Assembly (NCBI GenBank): GCA_021769625.1
Contig: JAETSN010000006.1
Coordinates: forward strand, 1-64,000
Direction of reading: 5' to 3'
DNA from: [Clostridium] symbiosum
GTDB taxonomy: Bacteria > Bacillota > Clostridia > Lachnospirales > Lachnospiraceae
Length of the DNA: 64,000 nt
The position numbers were made by a program, and so were the translations under genes. Below are positions 36,631-44,464 of this stretch, in pieces (the stretch's first letter is position 1; each line of letters starts with the position of its first letter). A model generated the notes under the pieces. That model made no database searches and was not told the origin of the DNA. It was given only the letters and a program-made list of their open reading frames with translations.

Positions 36631-36647
36631 TGAGAGGTTAATACATT

Positions 36648-37394
36648 ATGGCAAAAAAAGTATTATTTGCGGGTGAATCCTGGACGGCGACGGTTACTGA
36701 GGTAAAAGGCTTTAACGCGTTTTCCGCGTCGAAATATGAGACGGGGCTGGGATGGATCGACAAAGCCATTGAAAAGGCGGGGTATGAGTTTGTCTATATG
36801 CCGGGCCATATAGCGGCGGATCATTTTCCGTTTACGATGGAAGAATTGAAGGAATATGCATGCGTTGTGCTGTCCGATATCGGTGCGGATACTCTTTTGA
36901 TCCCGAATGAGACCTTTTCCATGGGCAGGAGATTTCCGAACCGCTGTCAACTTTTGAAAGATTATGTGCTTCAGGGCGGCGGACTGTTGATGATGGGCGG
37001 CTATATGACATTCACCGGTATCGGAGGCCAGGGAAAATGGTGGGCGACGCCGGTTCAGGATGTGTTGCCGGTGCAGCTGCTTACCTGTGATGACAGGATG
37101 GAGCATTGTGAAGGTGTCACGGCAGAGGTCGTGGATAACGAACATCCTGTTTTAAAAGGGATACAGGGAGAGTGGCCGCCGGTACTGGGATACAATAAGA
37201 GTGTTCTGAAAGAAGGTTCAGAACTTGTGGCAACTATTTGCGGAGATCCGTTTATTGCATTCAGAAACTGCGGGAAGGGAAGAACGGGGGTATTTTCCAG
37301 CGACTGTTCCCCGCACTGGGCGCCGAAGGAGTTCTGTGACTGGGAAGGCTATGATCTGCTGTTTAAAAATATCATAGACTATATTGTGCAGTAA
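36648..37394 (+). CDS. class I glutamine-amidotransferase-like protein (STM3548/ThuA-like)
   Basis: A 248-residue cytoplasmic protein with a flavodoxin-like/GATase1 fold: GESWTATVTEVKGFNAF at the start, LKDYVLQGGGLLMMGGYMTF in the middle, and GKGRTGVFSSDCSPHWAP near the end. It resembles the Salmonella STM3548-type proteins, which usually lie next to sugar transport genes. The nucleophilic Cys of true amidotransferases is not evident. It is the last gene of the operon and has a terminator directly after it. The function is unknown, probably in metabolism of the imported sugar. Confidence 0.7.
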   Translation: MAKKVLFAGESWTATVTEVKGFNAFSASKYETGLGWIDKAIEKAGYEFVYMPGHIAADHFPFTMEELKEYACVVLSDIGADTLLIPNETFSMGRRFPNRCQLLKDYVLQGGGLLMMGGYMTFTGIGGQGKWWATPVQDVLPVQLLTCDDRMEHCEGVTAEVVDNEHPVLKGIQGEWPPVLGYNKSVLKEGSELVATICGDPFIAFRNCGKGRTGVFSSDCSPHWAPKEFCDWEGYDLLFKNIIDYIVQ

Positions 37395-37410
37395 ACTGTA
37401 CGGAAATCAA

Positions 37411-37453
37411 AAAAGAGCAGATACTCCAAAGTGAGATGAGTATTTGCTCTTTT
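37411..37453. terminator. rho-independent terminator, repeated type
   Basis: A 16-bp stem (AAAAGAGCAGATACTC with GAGTATTTGCTCTTTT, one G-U pair) with the same loop pattern as the terminator at 29756. The last stem pair is C-G here and T-A there, a compensated change. Confidence 0.9.
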
Positions 37454-37510
37454 ATATACGCGCGGTGCGGAGAGAAAGGAGGCGGCGTAAGCTGCCCGCA
37501 CCTTGCTCGA

Positions 37511-38236
37511 TCAGCATATATTGATATACTCCAGAAACCTCTCCGCATCATAACTCATCACCAGCCAGTCAGGAAAATCAAACACTTCCCGGCAGGCATC
37601 TAAAAGAATCTCGGAACCTTTCACATTCCCGACGTTCTTCGGCCCGTGGCTGTCGCTGGAGAGCAGTACGGGCACTTCATAGCGCATACACTGATACAGC
37701 ATCTGGATATTGTTTTCGATCGTGTTGCCCCGGTAACCGCCGGGCATAATGGAGGCGTTATTGATCTCCATCATCACATGATGGGCTGCGGCAGCTTCCG
37801 CCAGAGCCTTATAATCCACAGGAAACTTCACATCATCACAGTGCCCGATTATGCGCACTTTCGGCTGGTCCATGGCGCCTATGTAGGCGTTGGTATTTTC
37901 CAGCATATTGCCGGGCTTTATATTTTTCGTGTGCATGCTGACAACGGCATAGTCCATGCCGCCTAAAATGCCCTGTTCCAGATCGACTCTGCCGGAATAG
38001 TCCAGAATATTCAGTTCTACACCGTAAAGCATTCGTATTCCGCAGCGCATCTTCGGCGCCATCTGCAGATTTTTAAAATAGGAAGGAGTCCCCGCACATA
38101 ATGTGGCGGGACCGTGGTCTGAGATGCCGAGCAGGGAGAGCCCCCGCTTTTTTGCCGCCTTCGCCATATCCGCTATGGTGCAGGCGGTGCCGTGTCCGCT
38201 GGAGATAGAATGGGTATGTACATCAAGCCGGATCAT
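37511..38236 (-). CDS. PHP-domain phosphoesterase (YcdX-like)
   Basis: A 241-residue PHP hydrolase. The start at 38236 gives the canonical N-terminus MIRLDVHTHSISSGHGTAC; a longer frame to 38299 runs into the tandem repeat region. Metal ligands are visible in DVHTHS, ISDHGP, YGVELN, VSMHTK, IIGHCDD and SSDSHG. The family removes phosphate from small molecules with a trinuclear metal centre; the substrate is unknown. It is transcribed away from the microcompartment operon. Confidence 0.85.
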   Translation of the reverse strand: MIRLDVHTHSISSGHGTACTIADMAKAAKKRGLSLLGISDHGPATLCAGTPSYFKNLQMAPKMRCGIRMLYGVELNILDYSGRVDLEQGILGGMDYAVVSMHTKNIKPGNMLENTNAYIGAMDQPKVRIIGHCDDVKFPVDYKALAEAAAAHHVMMEINNASIMPGGYRGNTIENNIQMLYQCMRYEVPVLLSSDSHGPKNVGNVKGSEILLDACREVFDFPDWLVMSYDAERFLEYINIC

Positions 38237-38293
38237 AAAAAGCCCCCACTGTAAAATGGAAAGATGCCGCGGGCCTCTCCGCGTATTTTCCCA

Positions 38294-38367
38294 TAGCATA
38301 AACCTGCTCGCGGAGCGTGCAGGTGTTGGTTAGCATAAGCCTGCTCGCGGAGCGTGCAGGTGTTGGT
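38294..38367. repeat. two tandem 37-bp repeats with internal hairpin
   Basis: Units 38294-38330 and 38331-38367 differ at one base. Each begins AGCATAA and contains CCTGC/GCAGG arms around TCGCGGAGCGT. They lie between the PHP gene start and the microcompartment promoter; the remaining part of this gap is extremely A-rich DNA. Confidence 0.85.
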
Positions 38368-38415
38368 TAATACCAGTATGCGCCCGAATCTGTGGTTTGT
38401 CAATGAAAAAAACAA

Positions 38416-38450
38416 AAAACCACAAAAATTATTTCAAAAACCAAAAAAAC
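38416..38450 (+). promoter_or_regulatory. candidate DeoR operators: phased A-rich direct repeats
   Basis: AAAACCACAAAAA (38416-38428) and AAAACCAAAAAAAC (38437-38450) are spaced 21 bp apart, two helical turns, just upstream of the microcompartment promoter. A third copy, AAAACCAACAAAAAC, lies at 42914-42928 upstream of the aldolase promoter. The link to the DeoR regulator is inferred; A-tracts alone could give this pattern. Confidence 0.4.
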
Positions 38451-38474
38451 GTTCAAAAAAATGTGACTATTTTA

Positions 38475-38503
38475 TTGACTTCATATGGTATGGGGCGTAT
38501 AAT
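38475..38503 (+). promoter_or_regulatory. main promoter of the microcompartment operon
   Basis: TTGACT (38475-38480), a 17-base spacer and TATAAT (38498-38503), giving a leader of about 60 bases before the glycyl-radical enzyme start. Confidence 0.85.
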
Positions 38504-38571
38504 GAGAACAAGCTTGAAATTTTATGCCTGATATTGATTTAGAAAAATTGAGAAGAAGGAGGAAGCAGAAA

Positions 38572-41094
38572 ATGAGGTATTATTCGAAGGCAATTCCGAA
38601 GAGCGGGAGAATTACCAGATTAGTGGAACATCTCTACGCGAAAATGCCGGAAATTGAAGCTTCGAGAGCTGTGCTGATCACAGAGTCTTATCAGCAAACG
38701 GAAAATGAGCCGATGATCATCAGGCGCGCCAAAGCGTTTGAACATATTCTGGACAACATTCCGATCATCATCCGTGATGAAGAACTGATCGTGGGTTCCA
38801 CGACGATCGCGCCCAGAGGCTGCCAGACCTACCCGGAGTTTTCCTGGGAGTGGCTGGAGGCGGAGTTCGAGACGGTGGCGACAAGGACTGCGGATCCGTT
38901 CTATATTTCGGACGAGACGAAGAAAAAGCTGCATGAGGCGAATCAGTATTGGAAAGGGAAGACCACCAGCGAACTTGCCACGGCTTATATGGCGCCGGAA
39001 ACCCTGACGGCGATGGCGCACAACGTATTTACGCCGGGCAACTATTTCTACAACGGCGTAGGCCATATCACCGTAAAGTATGAGCAGGTGCTGGCGATCG
39101 GATTTGAGGGGATCATTAAGATCGCGGAAGAACATCTTGCGAACTGCAGGGTGGGCGACGGCGATTACGCGAAGCGTTCCCGTTTCCTGCAGGCTGTGAT
39201 CATCAGCTGTAAGGCTGTGATCCGTTATGCACAGCGTTATGCGAAACTGGCGGCGCAGATGGCGGACAGATGCGGCGATCCGCAGCGGAAAGCGGAACTT
39301 TTGAAGATTTCCGCAAACTGTGCAAAGGTACCCGGAAAGGGGGCGGAGAACTTCTACGAAGCCTGCCAGAGCTTCTGGTTTGTACAGCAGCTTTTGCAGC
39401 TTGAGTCCAGCGGGCATTCCATCTCGCCGGGCCGGTTTGACCAGTACATGTATCCCTATTTTAAGAAGGATCTGGACAGGGGTGCGATCACCAGAGAGTT
39501 CGCCCAGGAGCTGATGGACTGCATCTGGGTAAAATTAAACGACTTAAACAAGTGCCGTGACGCGGCGAGCGCGGAAGGGTTTGCGGGCTACAGCCTGTTC
39601 CAGAATCTGATTGTGGGCGGACAGGATGAAAACGGGCAGGATGTGACAAACGATCTGTCCTTTATGTGCATCACCTGTTCCATGCATGTTTTTTTGCCGC
39701 AGCCGTCCTTATCCATCAGGGTGTGGAACGGATCGCCCCAGGATCTTCTGATCCATGCGGCGGAGCTGACCAGGACGGGCATCGGCCTGCCGGCGTACTA
39801 TAATGACGAAGTGATCATCCCGGCGCTGATGAGCAGGGGGCTGACGCTGGAAGATGCCAGAACCTACAACATCATCGGCTGCGTGGAACCGCAGAAAGCC
39901 GGAAAGACCGAAGGCTGGCATGACGCGGCGTTCTTCAATATGTGCCGTCCGCTGGAGTTTGTATTCACAAACGGCTACGACAAGGGCGAACTGGCAAGCA
40001 TCCAGACAGGGGATGTGGAAAGCTTCAGGACATTTGACGAATTCTATGATGCCTATAAAAAACAGATGGAATACCAGATCTCACTGTTGGTCAATGCGGA
40101 CAACGCCATCGATCAGGCACATATGGAGAGATGCCCGCTGCCCTTTGAATCCTGTATGGTGGATGATTGTATGGCGAGAGGGATGGCTCTTCAGGAAGGC
40201 GGGGCAGTTTATAACTTCACAGGACCCCAGGGCTTTGGTATCGCGAATGTGGCTGACTCCCTCTATGCGATCAAGACGCTGGTATTCGACCAGCACAAGG
40301 CGACGCTGGGAGATTTCAAGCGGGCGCTGGCGTTAAACTACGGCAAAGGCTTTGACGAGATCACCGTGGCGGAGATGACAGCCCAGATCGTAGCGGAATT
40401 AAAGCAGGCGGGAAGAAATGTTTCCGATGAGGATATCGCGGTGATCGCGAAGACGATCATGGATACAAAGCTCTCCGACGCGGACCAGGCAATGTGCGAT
40501 AATCTGTATGATATGATCGACGCGCTGCCGAAATTCGGTAACGATATCGAGGATGTGGACGCGCTGGCAAGGGATGCGGCCTATACTTACACAAGGCCTG
40601 TGGAGAAATATAAAAATCCCAGAGGCGGTATGTTCCAGGCGGGCGTATATCCGGTATCGGCAAATGTGCCTTTGGGCGGGCAGACCGGCGCTACGCCGGA
40701 TGGCAGGCTGGCGCACAGGCCGGTGGCGGACGGCGTTTCACCTTCCTCCGGAAAGGATGTGCACGGGCCTACGGCGGCGGCAAATTCCGTGGCGAAACTG
40801 GATCACGGCATCGCGAGCAACGGTACGCTGTTCAATCAGAAATTCCATCCCTCCGCACTGAGCGGTGAAGAGGGTCTGAACAACTTTGTCAGCCTGATCC
40901 GTTCCTATTTTGACCAGAAGGGTATGCACATGCAGTTTAACGTGGTATCGAGAGAGACATTGTTAGATGCGCAGCAGCATCCGGAAAATTATAAACATCT
41001 TGTAGTCAGAGTGGCGGGGTACAGCGCGCTGTTTACGACTTTGTCAAGATCACTGCAGGATGATATCATCGCCAGGACGGAGCAAGGCTTTTAA
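38572..41094 (+). CDS. glycyl-radical 1,2-propanediol dehydratase (B12-independent)
   Basis: ATG 38572 is chosen because AAGGAGGA lies 8 bases upstream; an ATG at 38524 has none. The 840-residue enzyme dehydrates 1,2-propanediol to propionaldehyde by a radical route without B12. The thiyl-radical Cys437 is in GCVEPQKAGKTEG, the form found in diol dehydratases, and the glycyl radical Gly816 is in RVAGYSALF near the C-terminus. It is first in the operon, before its activating enzyme. Glycerol dehydratase is the nearest alternative; the aldolase and rhamnose genes favour propanediol. No obvious N-terminal shell-targeting extension is seen. Confidence 0.93.
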   Translation: MRYYSKAIPKSGRITRLVEHLYAKMPEIEASRAVLITESYQQTENEPMIIRRAKAFEHILDNIPIIIRDEELIVGSTTIAPRGCQTYPEFSWEWLEAEFETVATRTADPFYISDETKKKLHEANQYWKGKTTSELATAYMAPETLTAMAHNVFTPGNYFYNGVGHITVKYEQVLAIGFEGIIKIAEEHLANCRVGDGDYAKRSRFLQAVIISCKAVIRYAQRYAKLAAQMADRCGDPQRKAELLKISANCAKVPGKGAENFYEACQSFWFVQQLLQLESSGHSISPGRFDQYMYPYFKKDLDRGAITREFAQELMDCIWVKLNDLNKCRDAASAEGFAGYSLFQNLIVGGQDENGQDVTNDLSFMCITCSMHVFLPQPSLSIRVWNGSPQDLLIHAAELTRTGIGLPAYYNDEVIIPALMSRGLTLEDARTYNIIGCVEPQKAGKTEGWHDAAFFNMCRPLEFVFTNGYDKGELASIQTGDVESFRTFDEFYDAYKKQMEYQISLLVNADNAIDQAHMERCPLPFESCMVDDCMARGMALQEGGAVYNFTGPQGFGIANVADSLYAIKTLVFDQHKATLGDFKRALALNYGKGFDEITVAEMTAQIVAELKQAGRNVSDEDIAVIAKTIMDTKLSDADQAMCDNLYDMIDALPKFGNDIEDVDALARDAAYTYTRPVEKYKNPRGGMFQAGVYPVSANVPLGGQTGATPDGRLAHRPVADGVSPSSGKDVHGPTAAANSVAKLDHGIASNGTLFNQKFHPSALSGEEGLNNFVSLIRSYFDQKGMHMQFNVVSRETLLDAQQHPENYKHLVVRVAGYSALFTTLSRSLQDDIIARTEQGF

Positions 41095-41105
41095 GGAGAC
41101 AACTT

Positions 41106-41948
41106 ATGGAAAATGTCATGAATGCCAGGGCTGTAAAGGACGAAGCCGCACATGACCGGGAATATCTTCAGACAAAAGGAAGAATCTTTGATATTCAGCG
41201 TTATTCCATCCATGACGGAAAAGGCATCCGTACCATTGTATTTTTGAAAGGCTGTGTGCTCCGGTGCAAGTGGTGCTGTAATCCGGAATCCCAGGAATAT
41301 CAGATCCAGTCCATGATGGTGCAGGGAAAACCGAAGATCATCGGCAGGGACGTAACGGTGGAGGAAGTGATGGAGACCGTCATAAAGGACGAACCGTACT
41401 ACCGGCGTTCCGGCGGAGGACTTACCCTTTCAGGGGGCGAGAGCCTGTGTCAGGCGGAATTTGCCAGGGATCTGCTCCATGCGGCGAAGGTGCGGGGCAT
41501 GAACACGGCGATGGAAAGTATGGCGGGACTGCCCTACGAGAGGATTGAAATGCTGTTGCCCTATCTGGATAATTACCTGATGGATATCAAGCATATCGAT
41601 CCGGAAAAGCATAAACAGTTTACCGGGAGAAGCAATGAACTGATGCTGGAGAATGCGAGAAAAGTTGCGGCGTCCGGGATGACGAGACTGGATATCCGGG
41701 TGCCTGTGATACCGACCTTTAATGATAAACCGGAGGAGATCAAGGCGATCGCGCAGTTTGCTGACAAACTGCCGGGTGTGAAAAAGATACATCTGCTTCC
41801 TTACCACAGGTTAGGACAGGATAAGTACGACGGGCTCGGCAGGAAATATGAGATGGACGGCATACTGCCACCGGACAATGCGTACATGGAAATGCTGAAA
41901 CGGGTAGTACAGCAGAATTCTTCCCTGTATTGTCAGATCGGAGGTTAG
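41106..41948 (+). CDS. glycyl-radical enzyme activating enzyme (radical SAM)
   Basis: A 280-residue radical SAM protein that abstracts hydrogen from the dehydratase glycine. The [4Fe-4S] cluster Cys are 50, 54 and 57 (GCVLRCKWCCNPES), and SGGES follows in the core. The region after CNPES contains no further Cys cluster, so the ferredoxin-like insertion common in other activases of this class is absent. An N-terminal extension of about 25 residues before the first strand is possibly a targeting or docking segment. It starts 11 bases after the dehydratase stop, behind AAGGAG. Confidence 0.92.
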   Translation: MENVMNARAVKDEAAHDREYLQTKGRIFDIQRYSIHDGKGIRTIVFLKGCVLRCKWCCNPESQEYQIQSMMVQGKPKIIGRDVTVEEVMETVIKDEPYYRRSGGGLTLSGGESLCQAEFARDLLHAAKVRGMNTAMESMAGLPYERIEMLLPYLDNYLMDIKHIDPEKHKQFTGRSNELMLENARKVAASGMTRLDIRVPVIPTFNDKPEEIKAIAQFADKLPGVKKIHLLPYHRLGQDKYDGLGRKYEMDGILPPDNAYMEMLKRVVQQNSSLYCQIGG

Positions 41949-41949
41949 T

Positions 41950-41987
41950 GTGAAAAATAAATTTTTCACGGATGAATTTATTCATCC
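41950..41987. repeat. two adjacent small palindromes between activase and shell gene
   Basis: GTGAAAAAT/ATTTTTCAC (41950-41969) and GGATGAAT/ATTCATCC (41970-41987) start just past the activase stop codon (41946-41948) and abut each other. They could shape mRNA between enzyme and shell genes. Confidence 0.55.
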
Positions 41988-42047
41988 TGCAAATATTGTG
42001 CCTGCGGCCCAAAGTTTGCAGACTGTGGAAAGGGCAAGGTTATTAGA

Positions 42048-42425
42048 GTGAAGTATACGGACAATTTGAGTCCGGAGGCGAAGCAGCGCATTGTGCAGGA
42101 ACTGGTGCCCGGCAAGCAGATTACGCTGGCGCACATCATCGCGAACCCGGACCGGATCTTATATGAAAAACTGGGACTGGATCCGGCAGTGGATTACGCA
42201 AAATCAGCCATCGGCGTGCTGACGGTATCGCCGGCGGAAACCGCCATCATCATCGCGGATATCGCGATGAAAGCTTCCGGCATCGAGCTGGGATTTGTGG
42301 ACCGCTTCAGCGGCTCCCTCATCATCACAGGCACGGTGTCCGAGGTGGAGGCATCGGTACAGGCGATCCTGGGCTATGCGGATGAAACGCTGCACTATAC
42401 GATCTGCGAGATCACACGGACATGA
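42048..42425 (+). CDS. microcompartment shell protein, PduU/EutS type
   Basis: A 125-residue circularly permuted BMC-domain hexamer protein. The N-terminal segment (about residues 1-35, IVQELVPGKQITLAHIIANP) is typical for EutS/PduU and forms a small barrel over the pore. The BMC fold follows (AIGVLTVSPAETAIIIADIAMKAS; GSLIITGTVSEVEASVQAIL). The start is GTG with a modest ribosome site. It overlaps the GTPase gene by four bases (ATGA). Confidence 0.9.
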   Translation: MKYTDNLSPEAKQRIVQELVPGKQITLAHIIANPDRILYEKLGLDPAVDYAKSAIGVLTVSPAETAIIIADIAMKASGIELGFVDRFSGSLIITGTVSEVEASVQAILGYADETLHYTICEITRT

Positions 42426-42874
42426 AAAAGATTATTTTAATAGGAAGAAGCGAAGCCGGCAAAACTACGCTGACTCAGGCGCTGAAAGGGGAAAAAATAC
42501 AGTATCATAAAACCCAGTATGTGAATAATTTTGATGTGATCATCGATACCCCCGGGGAATATGCGCAGACCGCGCATCTGGGAAGGGCGCTGGCGCTCTA
42601 TACATATGAGGCGGAGGTGGTAGGGCTGCTGCTTGCGGCAACCGAACCCTATTCCCTTTATCCGCCCTGTATCACCAATATGACAAACCGGGATACGGTG
42701 GGCATCGTCACAAAGATCAACGACCCGAGGGCGAATGTGGAGCGGGCGGATAAGTGGCTTCGGCTGACCGGCTGTAAGAAGATTTTTTATGTGGATTCCA
42801 AGACGGGGGAAGGCATTCCGGAGATTCTGGAGTATCTGGCGGAGGAGGGGGATATCCTTCCCTGGCAGGTGTGA
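42422..42874 (+). CDS. PduV/EutP-like small GTPase
   Basis: A 150-residue P-loop protein of the EutP/PduV family found in microcompartment operons. Motifs: GRSEAGKTTL (G1), DTPGEY (G3), and TKIN (a weak G4 in place of NKxD), ending with DSKTGEGIPEIL (G5-like). The related PduV links compartments to filaments or positions them; the role here is inferred from family and place. It is translationally coupled to the shell gene upstream. Confidence 0.88.
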   Translation: MKKIILIGRSEAGKTTLTQALKGEKIQYHKTQYVNNFDVIIDTPGEYAQTAHLGRALALYTYEAEVVGLLLAATEPYSLYPPCITNMTNRDTVGIVTKINDPRANVERADKWLRLTGCKKIFYVDSKTGEGIPEILEYLAEEGDILPWQV

Positions 42875-42913
42875 AAAGATCATTCACCCGGGTTTTGGAT
42901 CCATATGGGGAAT

Positions 42914-42971
42914 AAAACCAACAAAAACAACACAGAAACATGTTGACTTTGTTGCGAACAACCCGTATACT
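42914..42971 (+). promoter_or_regulatory. internal promoter for the aldolase with candidate operator
   Basis: TTGACT (42943-42948), a 17-base spacer and TATACT (42966-42971) precede the aldolase by about 50 bases. An A-rich element (AAAACCAACAAAAAC, 42914-42928) like those before the operon lies upstream. An inverted pair TTTGTTGC (42948-42955)/GCAACAAA (42983-42990) flanks the -10 box. This suggests a second regulated start within the operon. Confidence 0.8.
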
Positions 42972-43020
42972 AGGGGTATAAAGCAACAAAATCGACTAAA
43001 ATCAAGGAGGAAAGATTTTT

Positions 43021-43842
43021 ATGCAGAACGAATTTGAAATCAAAAAACAGATCTGTGACATCGGAAAGAGGATCTACAACAGAAACATGGTTGCGGCAAA
43101 CGACGGCAACATCTCCGTAAAACTGAACGATCATGAATTTCTGTGCACACCTACCGGTGTTTCCAAAGGTTTCATGACACCGGAGTATATCTGCAAAGTG
43201 GATGAAAACGGCAATGTGATCCAGGCAAACAAAGGCTTTAAGCCTTCATCTGAGATCAAGATGCATATGAGAGTCTATGCGAAGAGGCCGGACGTAGGGG
43301 CAGTTGTACATGCACATCCTACTTTTGCAACCTCTTTTGCGATTGCAGGTATCCCGCTGACACAGCCGATCATGCCCGAGGCGGTCATCGCTCTCGGCTG
43401 CGTGCCCATCGCTGAGTACGGCACACCTTCTACCATGGAGATTCCTGACAATGTAGAAAAATATCTTCCTTATTATGATGCAGTTCTGCTTGAGAGCCAC
43501 GGCGCGCTGACATGGAGCACCGACCTTCTTGCCGCTTATCATAAGATGGAATCCGTTGAATTTTATGCTGAACTCCTGTACAAGTCCAAAATGCTGGGCG
43601 GACCGAAGGAGTTTGATAAGAATACGATCGAAAAACTGTATGAGATCAGAAGACAGATGGGCCTTCCCGGAAAGCATCCCGCAAATCTCTGCATGAACAA
43701 GGATACTCATAACTGCCATAACTGCGGCTGCCACGGAAGCAGCGACAACGGCACGGGTTCCGTATCTTCCGTTGCGAAGTCCGCAAGCCCTGAAGTAGTA
43801 GCTGAGATCACAAAGAAAGTAATGCAGCAGTTGGGTTTATAA
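43021..43842 (+). CDS. fucA: class II aldolase (fuculose/rhamnulose-1-phosphate type) with targeting tail
   Basis: A 273-residue zinc aldolase that cleaves 6-deoxy-ketose-1-phosphate to DHAP and L-lactaldehyde. The core (about 1-215) has NDGNISVKL, zinc ligands in VVHAHPTFATSFA and ESHGALTW, and acid/base region PEAVIALG. Beyond the usual end is a Cys/His-rich stretch (C224, H230, C232, H233, C235, C237, H238), a Ser/Gly linker, and an amphipathic C-terminal helix (SPEVVAEITKKVMQQLGL), a typical encapsulation peptide. It has its own promoter and AAGGAGG. Confidence 0.92.
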   Translation: MQNEFEIKKQICDIGKRIYNRNMVAANDGNISVKLNDHEFLCTPTGVSKGFMTPEYICKVDENGNVIQANKGFKPSSEIKMHMRVYAKRPDVGAVVHAHPTFATSFAIAGIPLTQPIMPEAVIALGCVPIAEYGTPSTMEIPDNVEKYLPYYDAVLLESHGALTWSTDLLAAYHKMESVEFYAELLYKSKMLGGPKEFDKNTIEKLYEIRRQMGLPGKHPANLCMNKDTHNCHNCGCHGSSDNGTGSVSSVAKSASPEVVAEITKKVMQQLGL

Positions 43843-43844
43843 TA

Positions 43845-43905
43845 GTGTGAAGAGATTTTCTAAGTCTGCAAAGTACGCAGACTAAGAAAAACTAAAACTT
43901 CACAC
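43845..43905 (+). repeat. intercistronic hairpin family, copy H1
   Basis: Starts two bases after the aldolase stop. The outer stem GTGTGAAG/CTTCACAC encloses TTTTCT/AGAAAA and AGTCTGC/GCAGACT. The same architecture recurs at 45841 and 45902, with different but complementary outer and apical bases. No T-run. Confidence 0.75.
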
Positions 43906-43906
43906 C

Positions 43907-43931
43907 GAAGAACGCAAGAGCAGCGTTCTTC
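43907..43931 (+). repeat. short perfect hairpin after H1
   Basis: GAAGAACGC pairs with GCGTTCTTC around a 7-nt loop, directly after hairpin H1 in the same gap. Confidence 0.55.
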
Positions 43932-43981
43932 ACAGATTGTTGTGCCACCGATGGCGGCATGACGGGAAGTGTGTAGAGAGT

Positions 43982-44464
43982 ATGAACCAGGAAGAACTGA
44001 TCAAACAGACAATAGAGTCCTATTTAAGCGGTGGGAGTACACTGCAGGATATGAACCTGAAAACTGCCAATGCTCTGATCGGCAGAGTGCAGGAGAAGGC
44101 AAAGGAGATGGGGATCCCTGTGGTGGCGGCGGTGTCAGATAAAGCAGGCAGGCCTGTGGCGGTGCAGTGTATGGACGGCGCGTATATCGGAAGTTTCGAT
44201 GTGGCGCTGAACAAAACATACACCTGCGCGGCATTTAAAATGTCCACGGAAACCCTCGGAAAACTGGCGCAGCCGGGCGAGTCACTCTACGGCATTCAGT
44301 TTACCAACGAAGGAAAGATCGTGATCTTCGGCGGTGGAGAACCGCTTTATCTGGAAGGCAGGCTGATAGGCGCCCTGGGTGTGAGCGGCGGCTCCGCCGA
44401 GCAGGATACGGCTCTTGCAGCATATGGAAAGGACATCTTAAAGGAGGTAGTAACGTGCCTATAA
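43982..44464 (+). CDS. GlcG/PduO C-terminal-like (HbpS) protein of the microcompartment
   Basis: A 160-residue protein of the GlcG/HbpS (DUF336) family, similar to the C-terminal domain of PduO, which binds haem or corrinoid in relatives. ATG 43982 gives MNQEELIKQTIESYLSGG, an amphipathic helix that may target it to the shell; a longer frame to 43937 is not supported. Core motifs are VAAVSDKAGRPVAVQCMDGA and GGGEPLYLEGRLIGALGVSGG. Its end overlaps the start of the aldehyde dehydrogenase gene by 10 bases. Its role in a B12-independent system is unclear. Confidence 0.85.
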   Translation: MNQEELIKQTIESYLSGGSTLQDMNLKTANALIGRVQEKAKEMGIPVVAAVSDKAGRPVAVQCMDGAYIGSFDVALNKTYTCAAFKMSTETLGKLAQPGESLYGIQFTNEGKIVIFGGGEPLYLEGRLIGALGVSGGSAEQDTALAAYGKDILKEVVTCL

